56,534 nucleotides of DNA from Candidatus Timburyella stercoris (GCA_904384255.1 CAJFJP010000002.1:1-56534), one strand, 5' to 3'. Positions 1-10,347 are shown, counted from the stretch's first letter. The notes: generated by a model not told the origin, from the sequence alone. Numbers and translations are program-made.

Positions 1-235
1 TGAAATACCATTTAAAGTACAGCATATAAATTGTAAAAATTAAACGGCGGACTGATATTTAATCTGGAGCGGATAGATTTGCTTCATATTTTATAAAAAT
101 AAGCGTCGATTGATAGCAAAACATTTTACGGTGCTGCAAGGCTTCAGTAATGTGTTTAATCTTGTGTGGAGCAGTTACCGCTGAAATATGTGGACTGAGA
201 AATGTATATTGATACTTTTCGCGGCTAAATGGTGA

Positions 236-805
236 ATGCGCAAAAATATTTGGAGGAGCATATCGGCAGATTTTAGGAGGGTTTTAACATTGAGGAGCGA
301 AAACAAATCCGGCTCTAAATTCAGATATATAGCTCACTGCCTTCTGCTGCTGGTGTGCTATCTGCTTGAGGTAACGCCGAATTTATTTCCGACTGTTTTC
401 GGCACGCTGCCTAATCTGATAATAATTGTGGTTATATGCATAGCGATGTTTGAAAAGGATCTTGCCGGTGCGTTGTTCGGGCTTGCCGGTGGATTGCTTT
501 TAGACCTTACATCGCTGCAGCTGCCGGGTTTTAACGCTATTATATTTTTAATTATAGGCTGCGCGGCAGGATTAATAGTGAGCAATCTTCTTAAAAACAC
601 GTTGTCATCCGCACTGTTGCTGTGCGGTGGTGCGGCGCTGATTTATAATATAATATATTGGCTTATCTTTTATGTTTTCAGAGGCGTAGATCATGCTTTA
701 TATTATTTTGCAAGATATATGCTTATAGAAGTTTTATATACATTACTCTTGCTTATACCGATATATTTAATAATGCGCAGATTTTTGAAAAGCGCAAAAG
801 CATGA
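236..805 (+). CDS. mreD: Rod shape-determining protein MreD
   Basis: ~190 aa multi-helix membrane protein directly upstream of PBP2; MreD-like hydrophobic pattern (PNLIIIVVICIAMF...GLAGGLLLDL). Confidence 0.85.
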   Translation: MRKNIWRSISADFRRVLTLRSENKSGSKFRYIAHCLLLLVCYLLEVTPNLFPTVFGTLPNLIIIVVICIAMFEKDLAGALFGLAGGLLLDLTSLQLPGFNAIIFLIIGCAAGLIVSNLLKNTLSSALLLCGGAALIYNIIYWLIFYVFRGVDHALYYFARYMLIEVLYTLLLLIPIYLIMRRFLKSAKA

Positions 806-831
806 TATTTATTTAATGGGAGGCTGTACAA

Positions 832-2814
832 ATGAAAAAAAAGCGGATTTTTAAACGGCTTGCTGTTATTTCAGGAATAATGGCGCTGGTAATGCTGGTG
901 TATACGGTGAAATTCGGCTATATGCAGCTTGCCCAGGCTGATTATTACAGGAGTCTTTCTGATACTACATATTCGCAGAAAGTAAGTATTAAAGCGGCGC
1001 GCGGAGAGATACTTGACAGGTACGGCCGACCGCTTGCACAGAACCGTCAAGCACAAAACATTGTGCTTAACGCGATATATTTAAAGAATGCTGATATTAA
1101 TACAACGTTGCTTACAATTATAAATTTGCTTAAATCGAGCGGGCAGTCATGGAAAGATGAACTTCCGCTTACCACCAATAATCCTGTTCAATACGGGACA
1201 AATCTTTCAGAAATTGCAGATATGCAGGAGTATCTTGGGCTTAACGACTATGCGACTGCTCAAAATTGCTATGACGCTCTTGTCCAGAAATACGGCCTTG
1301 CCAGATATTCATTTGAAGAACAGCGCAATATTATGGGCATTAGATATACAATGGATGCCCGCGATTTTTCAATAGCCAATCCGTTTACCTTGGCAGAGGA
1401 TGTTTCTGACGCTACAGCGCTTAAGATTAAAGAGCTGAACATACCGGGCGTTCAGGTGGATATAGTACCGGTAAGAGAATATATTGAGATAGACATAGCG
1501 CCGCATATAATAGGTACAATAGGACCGATATATGCCGAGGACGATTTGGAGACCTTAAAGCAGAAAGGGTATTCCTATGACGACAAGATAGGCAGAAGCG
1601 GCATAGAACAGGCTATGGAAGAATATTTGAGGGGGCAGCCGGGTGTTCAGCGGGTAACGCTTGATAAAAATAATAATGTAGTGTCGGTGGTAACAGAGTC
1701 GGAGCCGGTAGCCGGCAACACGGTTATGCTGACTATAGACAGAGATTTGCAGCGCGTTGCGCAGAATGCGCTTGCCAATATGGTTAACTCCTTAGCCGGC
1801 AAAGAGGACAGCGATTCGCATGCCGGCGCGGTAGTCGTGTTAGACGTCAACAACTTTGAGGTACTGGCAGCAGCGACATATCCGTCATATGATATGAACA
1901 CTTATAAGAACAATTATTCAGAGCTTTTACAGAATGAATACAATCCGCTTTATAACCGCGCTCTGCAGGGGGTTTATCCGCCAGGCTCGACATTTAAGCC
2001 GGCGATAGCTCTTGCAGCTTTACAGGAAAATATAATAACAGAACAGACGATTTTTAACTGTGTTCATACTTTCAGGGCTAATGACATGACTTTCAGCTGC
2101 CTTGGATACCATGGGAAAATTAATGTGCTTACTGCGCTTGCGAAATCCTGTAACTACTTTTTCTTTGAGCTTGCAGATAGATTAGGCATAAATACCATGA
2201 ACAAATATTGTCAGCTAATGGGGCTGGGCCTTCCTACTGGAATAGAGATTACAGAAAGCTCCGGCATGCTGGCCGGCCCCTCTACCCGCAGCAGCTGGAA
2301 CTACGGCGACACGATACAGGCGGCTATAGGCCAGTCGGATAACGTATTTACTCCAATTCAGATGGCGGCGTATATATCTACAATAGTAAACGGCGGCACA
2401 AGATACAGTGCTCATCTTGTTAAAGAAATAAAATCCTATGATATGCAAAAAACTGTTAAAGATGATACGCCGACGGTGCTTAACGAAACGGGATTTAGGG
2501 ACGATGTAATAGCTACTATTAAAAAAGGTATGCTATCGGTTTCACTTGAAGGTACGGCGCGCTCTATATTCAGCAACTATCCGATAGAGGTTGGCGCTAA
2601 GACGGGTACGGCTGAAATATCAAACGGACTGGACCACGGCGTGTTTATTGCTTTTGCACCATATGACGATCCGGAAATAGCTGTTGCAGCGGTAATAGAA
2701 AACGGCGGACACGGTTCTTCTGTGGCGCCGCTGGTAAAGGAAATACTTGACCAATACTTCTTTGCTGAAAATGAGGTATATAACGACCAGCAGGTTAATA
2801 CGTTGCTGCCATAA
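832..2814 (+). CDS. mrdA: Penicillin-binding protein 2 (peptidoglycan D,D-transpeptidase)
   Basis: N-terminal TM; ARGEILDRYGRPLAQN dimerisation motif; catalytic YPPGSTFKP (SxxK), SCN and KTGTAE motifs. Confidence 0.95.
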   Translation: MKKKRIFKRLAVISGIMALVMLVYTVKFGYMQLAQADYYRSLSDTTYSQKVSIKAARGEILDRYGRPLAQNRQAQNIVLNAIYLKNADINTTLLTIINLLKSSGQSWKDELPLTTNNPVQYGTNLSEIADMQEYLGLNDYATAQNCYDALVQKYGLARYSFEEQRNIMGIRYTMDARDFSIANPFTLAEDVSDATALKIKELNIPGVQVDIVPVREYIEIDIAPHIIGTIGPIYAEDDLETLKQKGYSYDDKIGRSGIEQAMEEYLRGQPGVQRVTLDKNNNVVSVVTESEPVAGNTVMLTIDRDLQRVAQNALANMVNSLAGKEDSDSHAGAVVVLDVNNFEVLAAATYPSYDMNTYKNNYSELLQNEYNPLYNRALQGVYPPGSTFKPAIALAALQENIITEQTIFNCVHTFRANDMTFSCLGYHGKINVLTALAKSCNYFFFELADRLGINTMNKYCQLMGLGLPTGIEITESSGMLAGPSTRSSWNYGDTIQAAIGQSDNVFTPIQMAAYISTIVNGGTRYSAHLVKEIKSYDMQKTVKDDTPTVLNETGFRDDVIATIKKGMLSVSLEGTARSIFSNYPIEVGAKTGTAEISNGLDHGVFIAFAPYDDPEIAVAAVIENGGHGSSVAPLVKEILDQYFFAENEVYNDQQVNTLLP

Positions 2815-3078
2815 TATTCGGATAATGCTCTATTAATGAATGATTATTAATAATATGGCAAAAATTGGGATGCAGTAATGAAAAAACGCGTTATATTATT
2901 TTGTAGATGTGTACATTTTGACGCCTGTTCAAAGCTGACAGAGAGTAAATAAATACTTTGAGCTGCAAAAAGCGCAATTATTTTTCGTCATATGTGCTAG
3001 TATATTTTGATTTTATAAATGCTTTGTTGAAAGTAAAAAAGCAGTTATTAAAAACGAATTGCTGATAAAAAATTAAAT

Positions 3079-3621
3079 CTATTTGAGCATAAATGCCGCC
3101 CATTTACCTCTATACTCACTCAAATGATTGTTCCAATATAACAGCTTGTCAGCATATTCAAGTTTTCTTGTTTCAATTGCTTCTTTGCAATTTTTCACTC
3201 CGAGCTTGTAAACTATGGAAGTAAGGTCATATATGGGATATCCTATTGCGTGCTTAGCAGTATGAACAACTGCACAGGCTTGTCCTATTGCATGACAAAT
3301 TGCTATATCTTCTCTATTACTGATTTCTTTTGCAAAAGCATGACAATCCAGTATTTTTCGCTGTGCCGATTGCATCTTGATTTTCCCGGAAGCCCAATTA
3401 CGAGCCGCTTCCAATGCTTCTCTCGGTCGTTTCTCATATGGGTGCTTTTCTTCCAGCTTTTTAACAGATTCTTCAGCAAGATCAAACGCCCATAACGACA
3501 TAATTCTATGATTTTGATTTTGAAATAGGAACATTAAATCCTGCAAATATTCTGAGTCCTTTGAAAATAGGACTTGCCTTTTCTTTTCGAGGTTGAGCCT
3601 CATTTCATCCATCCAGTCCAT
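3079..3621 (-). CDS. Putative immunity protein (Imm5-like helical family)
   Basis: PREALEAARNWASGKI...AIGQACAVVHTAKHAIGYPIYDLTSI resembles the Imm5-like pattern; start trimmed to the ATG at 3621 preceded by GGAGGGG. Confidence 0.6.
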   Translation of the reverse strand: MDWMDEMRLNLEKKRQVLFSKDSEYLQDLMFLFQNQNHRIMSLWAFDLAEESVKKLEEKHPYEKRPREALEAARNWASGKIKMQSAQRKILDCHAFAKEISNREDIAICHAIGQACAVVHTAKHAIGYPIYDLTSIVYKLGVKNCKEAIETRKLEYADKLLYWNNHLSEYRGKWAAFMLK

Positions 3622-3831
3622 TACTAATCCCCTCCATAAATTCACATAATCTATTTAATATTATTATACTATGTAAGGACCTGCAATTAGCCTATTAATG
3701 AGGTAGAAACAGAGGAATATTAATTTGCAAAAAGAGGTATAATTTATTTTCTTTACAGCAAAGGATTTATATGATAAACTAAACTATATATAGCATTATA
3801 CTTCATCTGATTGTTGTAAGGGAGCTTTTAG

Positions 3832-4581
3832 GTGGGCAAACTAATATTGCTGACCTCCGGAAAGGGAGGGTCGGGCAAATCGTCAATAACCTGCGGATTG
3901 GGAGCCGCACTGTGCCGACGTGAGCGCAAGGTTCTTATGGTCGACATGGACGAGGGGCTTAGAACGCTCGATTTAATGCTGGGCCTTGCGTCACAAACGC
4001 TGTTTGATTTAAGTGATGTATATAATTCGCGATGCAGCTTGGCATCAGCGGTGCAGTCTGTGGGCGAGAATGGCAGTGTATACAGCAATCTTTTCTTACT
4101 TCCAGCGCCGCTTAAATCTGGCGATGTACAGGGAGATAGCAGATTAGCTGAATTAAAGCATCATATGGCGCAGGGGTATGATTATGTGCTTATTGATTCG
4201 CCCGCGGGACTTGATGCTGGATTTATGTCGGCTGCAGCCGGTGTAAGGGACGCTGTAATTGTTGTAACTCCTGACCCGGTATGTGTGAGAATAGCCTCTG
4301 CTGTGCGTGAAACGCTTTTAAAAGCCGGCGCTGAAAATATTAGGATGCTTATTAATAAGTTTTCATGGGACATGCTTGTAAGGCGGACTGTTTTCAATAT
4401 TGATGAAGTAATTGATGAAACCGGCATACAGCTTATAGGAATTGTGCCGTATGACAAAAATGTTCAGCAGTCAGCCTCACTTGGGGTACCGCTTGAAGGA
4501 TGCGCTGCTGCGCGGGCGTTTGATCGCATAGCGGCGCGGCTTGACGGCGAGCATATTTCCATAAACGAAAGGGATTTATAA
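3832..4581 (+). CDS. minD: MinD-like P-loop ATPase (ParA/MinD family), GTG start
   Basis: Deviant Walker A SGKGGSGKSS, VDMDEGLRTLD, LIDSPAGLD; located between PBP2 and mgsA. Confidence 0.8.
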   Translation: MGKLILLTSGKGGSGKSSITCGLGAALCRRERKVLMVDMDEGLRTLDLMLGLASQTLFDLSDVYNSRCSLASAVQSVGENGSVYSNLFLLPAPLKSGDVQGDSRLAELKHHMAQGYDYVLIDSPAGLDAGFMSAAAGVRDAVIVVTPDPVCVRIASAVRETLLKAGAENIRMLINKFSWDMLVRRTVFNIDEVIDETGIQLIGIVPYDKNVQQSASLGVPLEGCAAARAFDRIAARLDGEHISINERDL

Positions 4582-4616
4582 ATATTTAATGATGCCGAAA
4601 GGCATGGAGGTGTATT

Positions 4617-5009
4617 ATGAATATTGCATTAACAGCACACGATGCTAAAAAGGAACTGCTTGTACAATTCTGTATAGCATACTGCGGAATACTCAGCAGA
4701 CATTCAATTTGCGCGACGGGCGCAACGGGAAAGATAGTATCAGAAGCCACAGGGCTTGATATTCAAAGATATTTAAGTGGTCCTCAGGGAGGAGATCAGC
4801 AGATAGCATCGCGCATAAGCTGCGATGAAATTGATATGCTGATATTTTTCTGTGATCCGAATAAAAGTGATATGAGAGATTTGGATATACTGCGCTTGTG
4901 TGATGTTCACAATATACCGTATGCTACTAATATAGCAACAGCAGAAATGCTGATACACGGACTCAGCCGAGGAGATCTTGACTGGAGAAATATAGCCAAA
5001 CCTTTGTAA
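4617..5009 (+). CDS. mgsA: Methylglyoxal synthase
   Basis: ALTAHDAKK, ATGATGKI, SGPQGGDQQIA, ATNIATAEML motifs. Confidence 0.93.
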   Translation: MNIALTAHDAKKELLVQFCIAYCGILSRHSICATGATGKIVSEATGLDIQRYLSGPQGGDQQIASRISCDEIDMLIFFCDPNKSDMRDLDILRLCDVHNIPYATNIATAEMLIHGLSRGDLDWRNIAKPL

Positions 5010-5081
5010 TATATTTAACAGCTGATTTGGAGCGGATTATATTTTTCATGATTTAAGCAAACAGGAAGACAGGGTGTTTTG

Positions 5082-6350
5082 ATGTCTGAAATAAACAGGG
5101 CGGTTCGGGGCACTATGGACGTTGTTCCGGCCGACAGCTATAAATGGCAGTATATAGAGCGTATAATAGCGGATACTGCAAAGCTTTACGGGTATTCTGA
5201 AATAAGAATACCTGTGTTTGAGTATACGGAGGTTTTCCGGCGCTCAGTGGGTGAGACGACGGATGTCGTTCAAAAGGAGATGTACACTTTTGACGACATG
5301 GGCGGCCGTTCGATAACACTGCGTCCGGAAGGAACTGCGGGGGTAGTTAGGGCGTTTTTGGAAAACGGTCTGCATAATGAACCGATGCCGCAGAAGCTGT
5401 ATTATATATTATCCTGCTACAGGTATGAAAAGCCGCAGTCCGGCCGGCTCCGCGAATTTCACCAGTTTGGCTGTGAATGCTTCGGCGCAGCTCTTCCGCG
5501 TGCCGATGCAGAGATTATAAAGCTTGTAAATGATGTCATAACGCGCCTTGGCGTTAAGGATTATGTAAGCCTTGAGCTTAATTCTATAGGCTGCAAAAAG
5601 TGCCGCGCGGATTTTTTAGAAGCGCTTAAGAAGTATTATGAACCGTATAAATCGGAATTGTGCGAAACCTGCCTTGACAGACTTGAGCGCAATCCTATGA
5701 GGCTTCTCGACTGCAAATCTCCGGTGTGTTCGGCAATCGCGGCAGGCGCGCCGGATATCACCGACTATTTATGCGAGGAGTGCGCTGAGCACTTTGAGGG
5801 CGTTAAATCAGCACTGGACGCATATGGCATAGATTATAAAATAAATCCTAAAATAGTCCGCGGACTGGATTATTACAACCGCACGGTGTTTGAATTTGTA
5901 ACGGACAAGCTGGGCGCTCAGGCGACGGTGTCAGGCGGCGGAAGATATGACGGACTTGTTGAACAGATGAACGGTCCCAGTATGCCGGCGCTCGGCTTCG
6001 GCATGGGACTGGAGCGCATGATAATGCTAATGGAAAATGTGGGCGCGCCGTTTCCGCAGCGCGACGTCTGCGATATATACATCGGCTCGGCCGGCAGCGG
6101 CGCCGAAGCCAAGGCTGCGCAGATAGCGGATTATCTCCGCAGCAGCGGGATATATGCAGTGACGGACATTGTCGGGCGCAGCGTTAAAGCGCAGATGAAA
6201 TACGCCGGACGTCTTGGCGCAAGATATACCGCTATAATCGGCGACAGTGAGCTTGAAAGCGGTTATGTAAATGTAAAGAACATGGAAAGCGGCGAGACGG
6301 TGCAGGTAAGTCTTGACGAGAAATCGGTGCTTGCTGCTATTAAGCAATAA
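5082..6350 (+). CDS. hisS: Histidyl-tRNA synthetase
   Basis: Class II aaRS; RGTMDVVP, TLRPEGTAGVVRAF, RGLDYYNRTVFEF motifs; ATG 5082 (ORF track starts at TTG 5079). Confidence 0.96.
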   Translation: MSEINRAVRGTMDVVPADSYKWQYIERIIADTAKLYGYSEIRIPVFEYTEVFRRSVGETTDVVQKEMYTFDDMGGRSITLRPEGTAGVVRAFLENGLHNEPMPQKLYYILSCYRYEKPQSGRLREFHQFGCECFGAALPRADAEIIKLVNDVITRLGVKDYVSLELNSIGCKKCRADFLEALKKYYEPYKSELCETCLDRLERNPMRLLDCKSPVCSAIAAGAPDITDYLCEECAEHFEGVKSALDAYGIDYKINPKIVRGLDYYNRTVFEFVTDKLGAQATVSGGGRYDGLVEQMNGPSMPALGFGMGLERMIMLMENVGAPFPQRDVCDIYIGSAGSGAEAKAAQIADYLRSSGIYAVTDIVGRSVKAQMKYAGRLGARYTAIIGDSELESGYVNVKNMESGETVQVSLDEKSVLAAIKQ

Positions 6351-6356
6351 CAAAGC

Positions 6357-6395
6357 GGGGAGGTTAGGGGCCGCAGCAGCGGCCCGTTACATATG
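6357..6395 (+). promoter_or_regulatory. aspS translation initiation region with a perfect hairpin between SD and ATG
   Basis: SD ggggagg 6357-6363; hairpin gggccgc-agca-gcggccc 6368-6385; ATG 6393. Confidence 0.55.
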
Positions 6396-8174
6396 TCTGA
6401 GACAATTAAGGGACTGAAAAGGACGCATTACTGCGGTGAGATAACCGAGTCTGACATTGGCAAAGAAGTGACAGTATTCGGCTGGGTGCAGCGCCAGCGC
6501 GACTTGGGCCAGTTAATATTTATAGATTTGCGCGACCGCACCGGCATAATACAGCTCAGCTTTGACGACAGCACCGACAGGGACGTGTTTGACAAGGCAT
6601 GGCGCATGCGTTCTGAGTATGTTGCCGCCGCACGCGGCGTTGTTATGAAGCGCGCATCGGTTAATACGGAAATTCCGACGGGCAGCGTTGAGATAAAGGT
6701 AAGCGAGCTGCGTCTGCTTGCTTCATCTGAGACTACACCGTTTGAGATTGTGAAGGATTCTGACGTTAAGGAGGATTTGCGTCTTAAATACAGATATCTT
6801 GATTTGCGCCGGCCGGAGATGCAGGAGGCTATAATATTAAGAAGCAAGATAGTAAAATCAGTGCGCGATTATTTTGACGAAAACGGCTTTATTGAGATAG
6901 AAACTCCAATACTTATAAAATCCACACCGGAAGGCGCGAGGGACTATTTGGTACCGTCTCGGGTGCATAACGGCAGCTTTTTTGCACTGCCGCAGTCGCC
7001 GCAGCTTTATAAGCAGCTGCTTATGCTGTCCGGCTTTGACAGATATTATCAGGTGGCGCGGTGCTTCAGGGACGAAGACCTGCGCGCCGACCGCCAGCCG
7101 GAGTTTACCCAGGTGGATATAGAAATGTCATTTGTCGATGAAAACGACATCATGACGGTAAACGAGGGACTTGTAAAGCTGCTCATGAAGAAATACTGCA
7201 ATGTGGATGTTAAGCTTCCGCTGCGCAGGATTACATATAAAGAGGCGATGGAAAAGTACGGCTCTGACAAGCCGGACACACGCTTTGGGCTGGAGCTTAT
7301 AGATCTTGCAGATGCTTTAACGGGCTGTGGGTTTAAGGTGTTTTCCTCTGCTCTTGAGGCGGGTGGCAGCGTCAAGGCGATAAACGTAAAGGGCGCTGCA
7401 GGCACACTCACCCGCAAGGAGATAGATAAGCTTACGGCGTGGATTAAGGACTATGGCGCAAAAGGTGTTGCCTTTACACGCGTGACAGAAGAAGCACGCT
7501 CTTCATCGTTTGAAAAATTCCTTATAGAGGAAGAAATAGGGCGGATAAACGCCAAAACCGGCTGTGAGACGGGCGACGTTTTGCTTATTATAGCCGATTC
7601 CGATGCGAAAGTAGTCAGCGCCTCTCTCGGCGCGCTGCGGTGCGAGATAGCGCGCAGGCTTGATCTAATACCGAAGGATACGTTTGACCTGCTGTGGGTA
7701 ACGGAGTTCCCGCTGTTTGAATATAACAAAGAGACTGACTCATATTCCGCCATGCATCACCCGTTTACGGCGCCGATGGAGGAAGATATTGCACTGCTTG
7801 ACAGCGACATCGGCAGCGTGCGCGCCCGCGCCTTTGACCTTGTTATAAACGGCAATGAGGCGGGCGGCGGCTCGGTGAGAATAAACGATACTGCACTTCA
7901 GGCAAAGATGTTTGAAAAGCTCGGTTTTACGGATGAGGATGCAAACGCCCGTTTTGGATTTTTGATAGACGCTTTCAAATACGGTGCGCCTCCGCACGGC
8001 GGCATGGCCTATGGACTTGACAGGGTTGTTATGATAATGCTGGGCCGTGAATCTATAAGAGATGTTATAGCTTTTCCGAAAGTGGCAAGCTCGGCGGAGC
8101 TTATGAGCGGTGCTCCCGATGTTGTAGATAAGGAGCAGCTTGATGAGCTGGGGATAATGATTAAACAGGATTAG
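6393..8174 (+). CDS. aspS: Aspartyl-tRNA synthetase
   Basis: THYCGEI, VFGWVQRQRDLGQLIFIDLRDRTGI, TPEGARDYLVPSR, GLDRVVMIMLG; full length 593 aa. Confidence 0.97.
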   Translation: MSETIKGLKRTHYCGEITESDIGKEVTVFGWVQRQRDLGQLIFIDLRDRTGIIQLSFDDSTDRDVFDKAWRMRSEYVAAARGVVMKRASVNTEIPTGSVEIKVSELRLLASSETTPFEIVKDSDVKEDLRLKYRYLDLRRPEMQEAIILRSKIVKSVRDYFDENGFIEIETPILIKSTPEGARDYLVPSRVHNGSFFALPQSPQLYKQLLMLSGFDRYYQVARCFRDEDLRADRQPEFTQVDIEMSFVDENDIMTVNEGLVKLLMKKYCNVDVKLPLRRITYKEAMEKYGSDKPDTRFGLELIDLADALTGCGFKVFSSALEAGGSVKAINVKGAAGTLTRKEIDKLTAWIKDYGAKGVAFTRVTEEARSSSFEKFLIEEEIGRINAKTGCETGDVLLIIADSDAKVVSASLGALRCEIARRLDLIPKDTFDLLWVTEFPLFEYNKETDSYSAMHHPFTAPMEEDIALLDSDIGSVRARAFDLVINGNEAGGGSVRINDTALQAKMFEKLGFTDEDANARFGFLIDAFKYGAPPHGGMAYGLDRVVMIMLGRESIRDVIAFPKVASSAELMSGAPDVVDKEQLDELGIMIKQD

Positions 8175-8206
8175 TAAATAAATGTGCGGCGAAGAAGATA
8201 ATTTCG

Positions 8207-8239
8207 AAAACAGCTCCTGCAAATTGCAGGAGCTGTTTT
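8207..8239. terminator. Perfect 14-bp hairpin with A/T flanks, likely bidirectional terminator
   Basis: aaaacagctcctgc-aaatt-gcaggagctgtttt. Confidence 0.88.
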
Positions 8240-8374
8240 AAATTGTTACAGATTTAAAAAATAAATTAAGCTATTATATTAAGCAGTTAGAAACTTTAGT
8301 TTGTAATAATGCAATATACTGATATCAAATCAAATTTATTTGGCATAAAATATTTTTAATGTATTAGCTAAGAT

Positions 8375-10123
8375 TTAAGAATAAGCTTTTAAACAAGCTT
8401 CAGAATATAGTCCCGACGGTGTTAGTAAAATAATATTATTATATTCATTGTATATATTGCTTATATATTCAACAATATCATTTAGGAAGAGATCGTTAGC
8501 TATATCTGCGTCAATATTGATATAGGCAAAAGCAGCACTGCAATTGGTGGAAGATAGAAATTGATTTAAAGCTTCTTTAAACTCTAATATACCTTTAGCA
8601 GAAATAGATGAAATTGAGACTGCTGAATTATCCTGTTGTTGTGTACTATTGGATGTACTATCTACAGATGTATGGCTCTGTGCAGCAGAAGAATTTTGCA
8701 TATTGTCTGAAGCATCTGAGCCGTCCTGAACAGAGCCTATATCTGCAGAAGCGGATCTGTCAGCTCCTGAATTGCATATGTTGGTATCACCTGATGTAAA
8801 GAAGCAATCGGCTTCAAGCCCGCTTATAAAGTCAGAGCAAGATACAGCATTCCCAGATAAGGGAAGATTTTTTATTCCACTTTCAGCTAAAAGACGATTA
8901 TTTTCGTCATATAAATCATCAATATACTCATCCTTAAAAGCTTCCCAGTCGACGCGACCTATACCGTCAACCGTAGAAATTATTTCATGTCCTGACGGCT
9001 TGTTTTGATAATACCAGCTTATTATAGGATGCGCCATTTCAAGCAAAATGGGGTTAACTGAAACGCCAAGATTTAATGAAGCAAAATCAGACGACTGAAC
9101 TATTTTTTGATAGTTCATGGTGCTTTCAAGTGAAGATGCGTTAATAAGGCTTATAGATAAAAATGATTTGTCCTCACCGCTTGACGAATTATCAGGAGTT
9201 TCCTGAACCATCTGCATATTAAGCTTTGGAAGAGATGAAAGCGTGGTAGAATTCGATAAACTATCGGCTGGTACAAGTATAAAGCCTTCGGCGGATAGTG
9301 AGGAAATAAACCCTTCATGTAAACTGCTGCCAAAATACAATCCAAACGTGTCTATAGGGAATGTTTGTGATATCCGGCTTATAGTGCTGCCAGTGTCTTG
9401 AGTTAAATCCACACAAAATGTTTTTGTAGCATAAAGATAATCTAAAAGACAGGTATCGGTGGTTACAGTTGCAAAATAGCCGGGTGTGCACTTATCGGCA
9501 AAATTTTCAAAAGCATAATTTACAGCTTCATCATAAGACGCCCACAAATTTCTGACATCTGCCGTTTCTTTTCCCTTAAGCACATCGGCGTCAAGCTTCC
9601 TTACAGTTTCGCCGTCAAGACAGATGCCGTTAAAAACAGATGCCATTGTAAAAGCAGTATTAAATTCATAACCATCGTCGTCATATATTATAATTTTTTC
9701 TATTAAATCGGAGTATTGTAAAAACAACTCATTATAACCTATATTTTTGAAAAATACACCATATTCAGAGGCGCAATACTGACGCCAAGAATAATCACTG
9801 TCGCTGTCCTCTAAAAAGATTGCTGCATCTTCCTCTCGTGCGACAAGTCCCTGCAAGCAGCGCAGCGCAGTTTTCATGCCTTCGTCTAAATCACTGATAT
9901 CCACTACATAAACAGTGACGGCCTGTTTTGCCTTATATATGAGCTGCTGAAGTGTCATATTACCAATTGCCTGAGGACCTCTTACATGTTTTTCCGCTAC
10001 GCTGGAAGAGAGGGATGACGAGGGCTGACTTTGCGAGGGATCATTTGTTCCAGGCTTACACCCATTTAAAGCCACCGAAACAGCCATTACAATGACTATA
10101 GCAGTCATAAGCCTGCGTATCAT
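8375..10123 (-). CDS. Lipoprotein, possible divergent GxGYxYP-type domain
   Basis: Lipobox VALNGC; N-terminal VYVVDISDLDEGMKTALRCLQGLVAREEDAAIFLED resembles GxGYxYP N-domains; Ser-rich insert near the C-terminus. Confidence 0.5.
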   Translation of the reverse strand: MIRRLMTAIVIVMAVSVALNGCKPGTNDPSQSQPSSSLSSSVAEKHVRGPQAIGNMTLQQLIYKAKQAVTVYVVDISDLDEGMKTALRCLQGLVAREEDAAIFLEDSDSDYSWRQYCASEYGVFFKNIGYNELFLQYSDLIEKIIIYDDDGYEFNTAFTMASVFNGICLDGETVRKLDADVLKGKETADVRNLWASYDEAVNYAFENFADKCTPGYFATVTTDTCLLDYLYATKTFCVDLTQDTGSTISRISQTFPIDTFGLYFGSSLHEGFISSLSAEGFILVPADSLSNSTTLSSLPKLNMQMVQETPDNSSSGEDKSFLSISLINASSLESTMNYQKIVQSSDFASLNLGVSVNPILLEMAHPIISWYYQNKPSGHEIISTVDGIGRVDWEAFKDEYIDDLYDENNRLLAESGIKNLPLSGNAVSCSDFISGLEADCFFTSGDTNICNSGADRSASADIGSVQDGSDASDNMQNSSAAQSHTSVDSTSNSTQQQDNSAVSISSISAKGILEFKEALNQFLSSTNCSAAFAYINIDADIANDLFLNDIVEYISNIYNEYNNIILLTPSGLYSEACLKAYS

Positions 10124-10242
10124 AGCGTTACCTCCAGCTTGTCCAAATTAAAATTACACACATAATAATATAATACAAAATTATATTGATTTCAACTTAA
10201 TAATTTGTCATAAGCCGCAGTAATACTGTACAAGCTTTTTAC

Positions 10243-10271
10243 TTGACAATATTTTTAGCGCAATATATACT
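10243..10271 (+). promoter_or_regulatory. Consensus sigma-A type promoter upstream of trpB2
   Basis: TTGACA (10243-10248), 17-bp spacer, TATACT (10266-10271). Confidence 0.7.
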
Positions 10272-10347
10272 TTAATTTGCATAATAATTGTTTGTCAGTA
10301 GGCGTAAAGCCGTTTTCCGGCAGACTTGAATTGAAAGGACGAATGTT

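Noticed and set aside
1-235. Possible mreC 3' end upstream of mreD
   Set aside because: All three plus frames have stops within the first ~45 nt; too little sequence to support a call.
7740-8222. 160-aa minus-strand ORF over the 3' end of aspS
   Set aside because: Antisense shadow of a highly conserved coding region, no RBS or motif.
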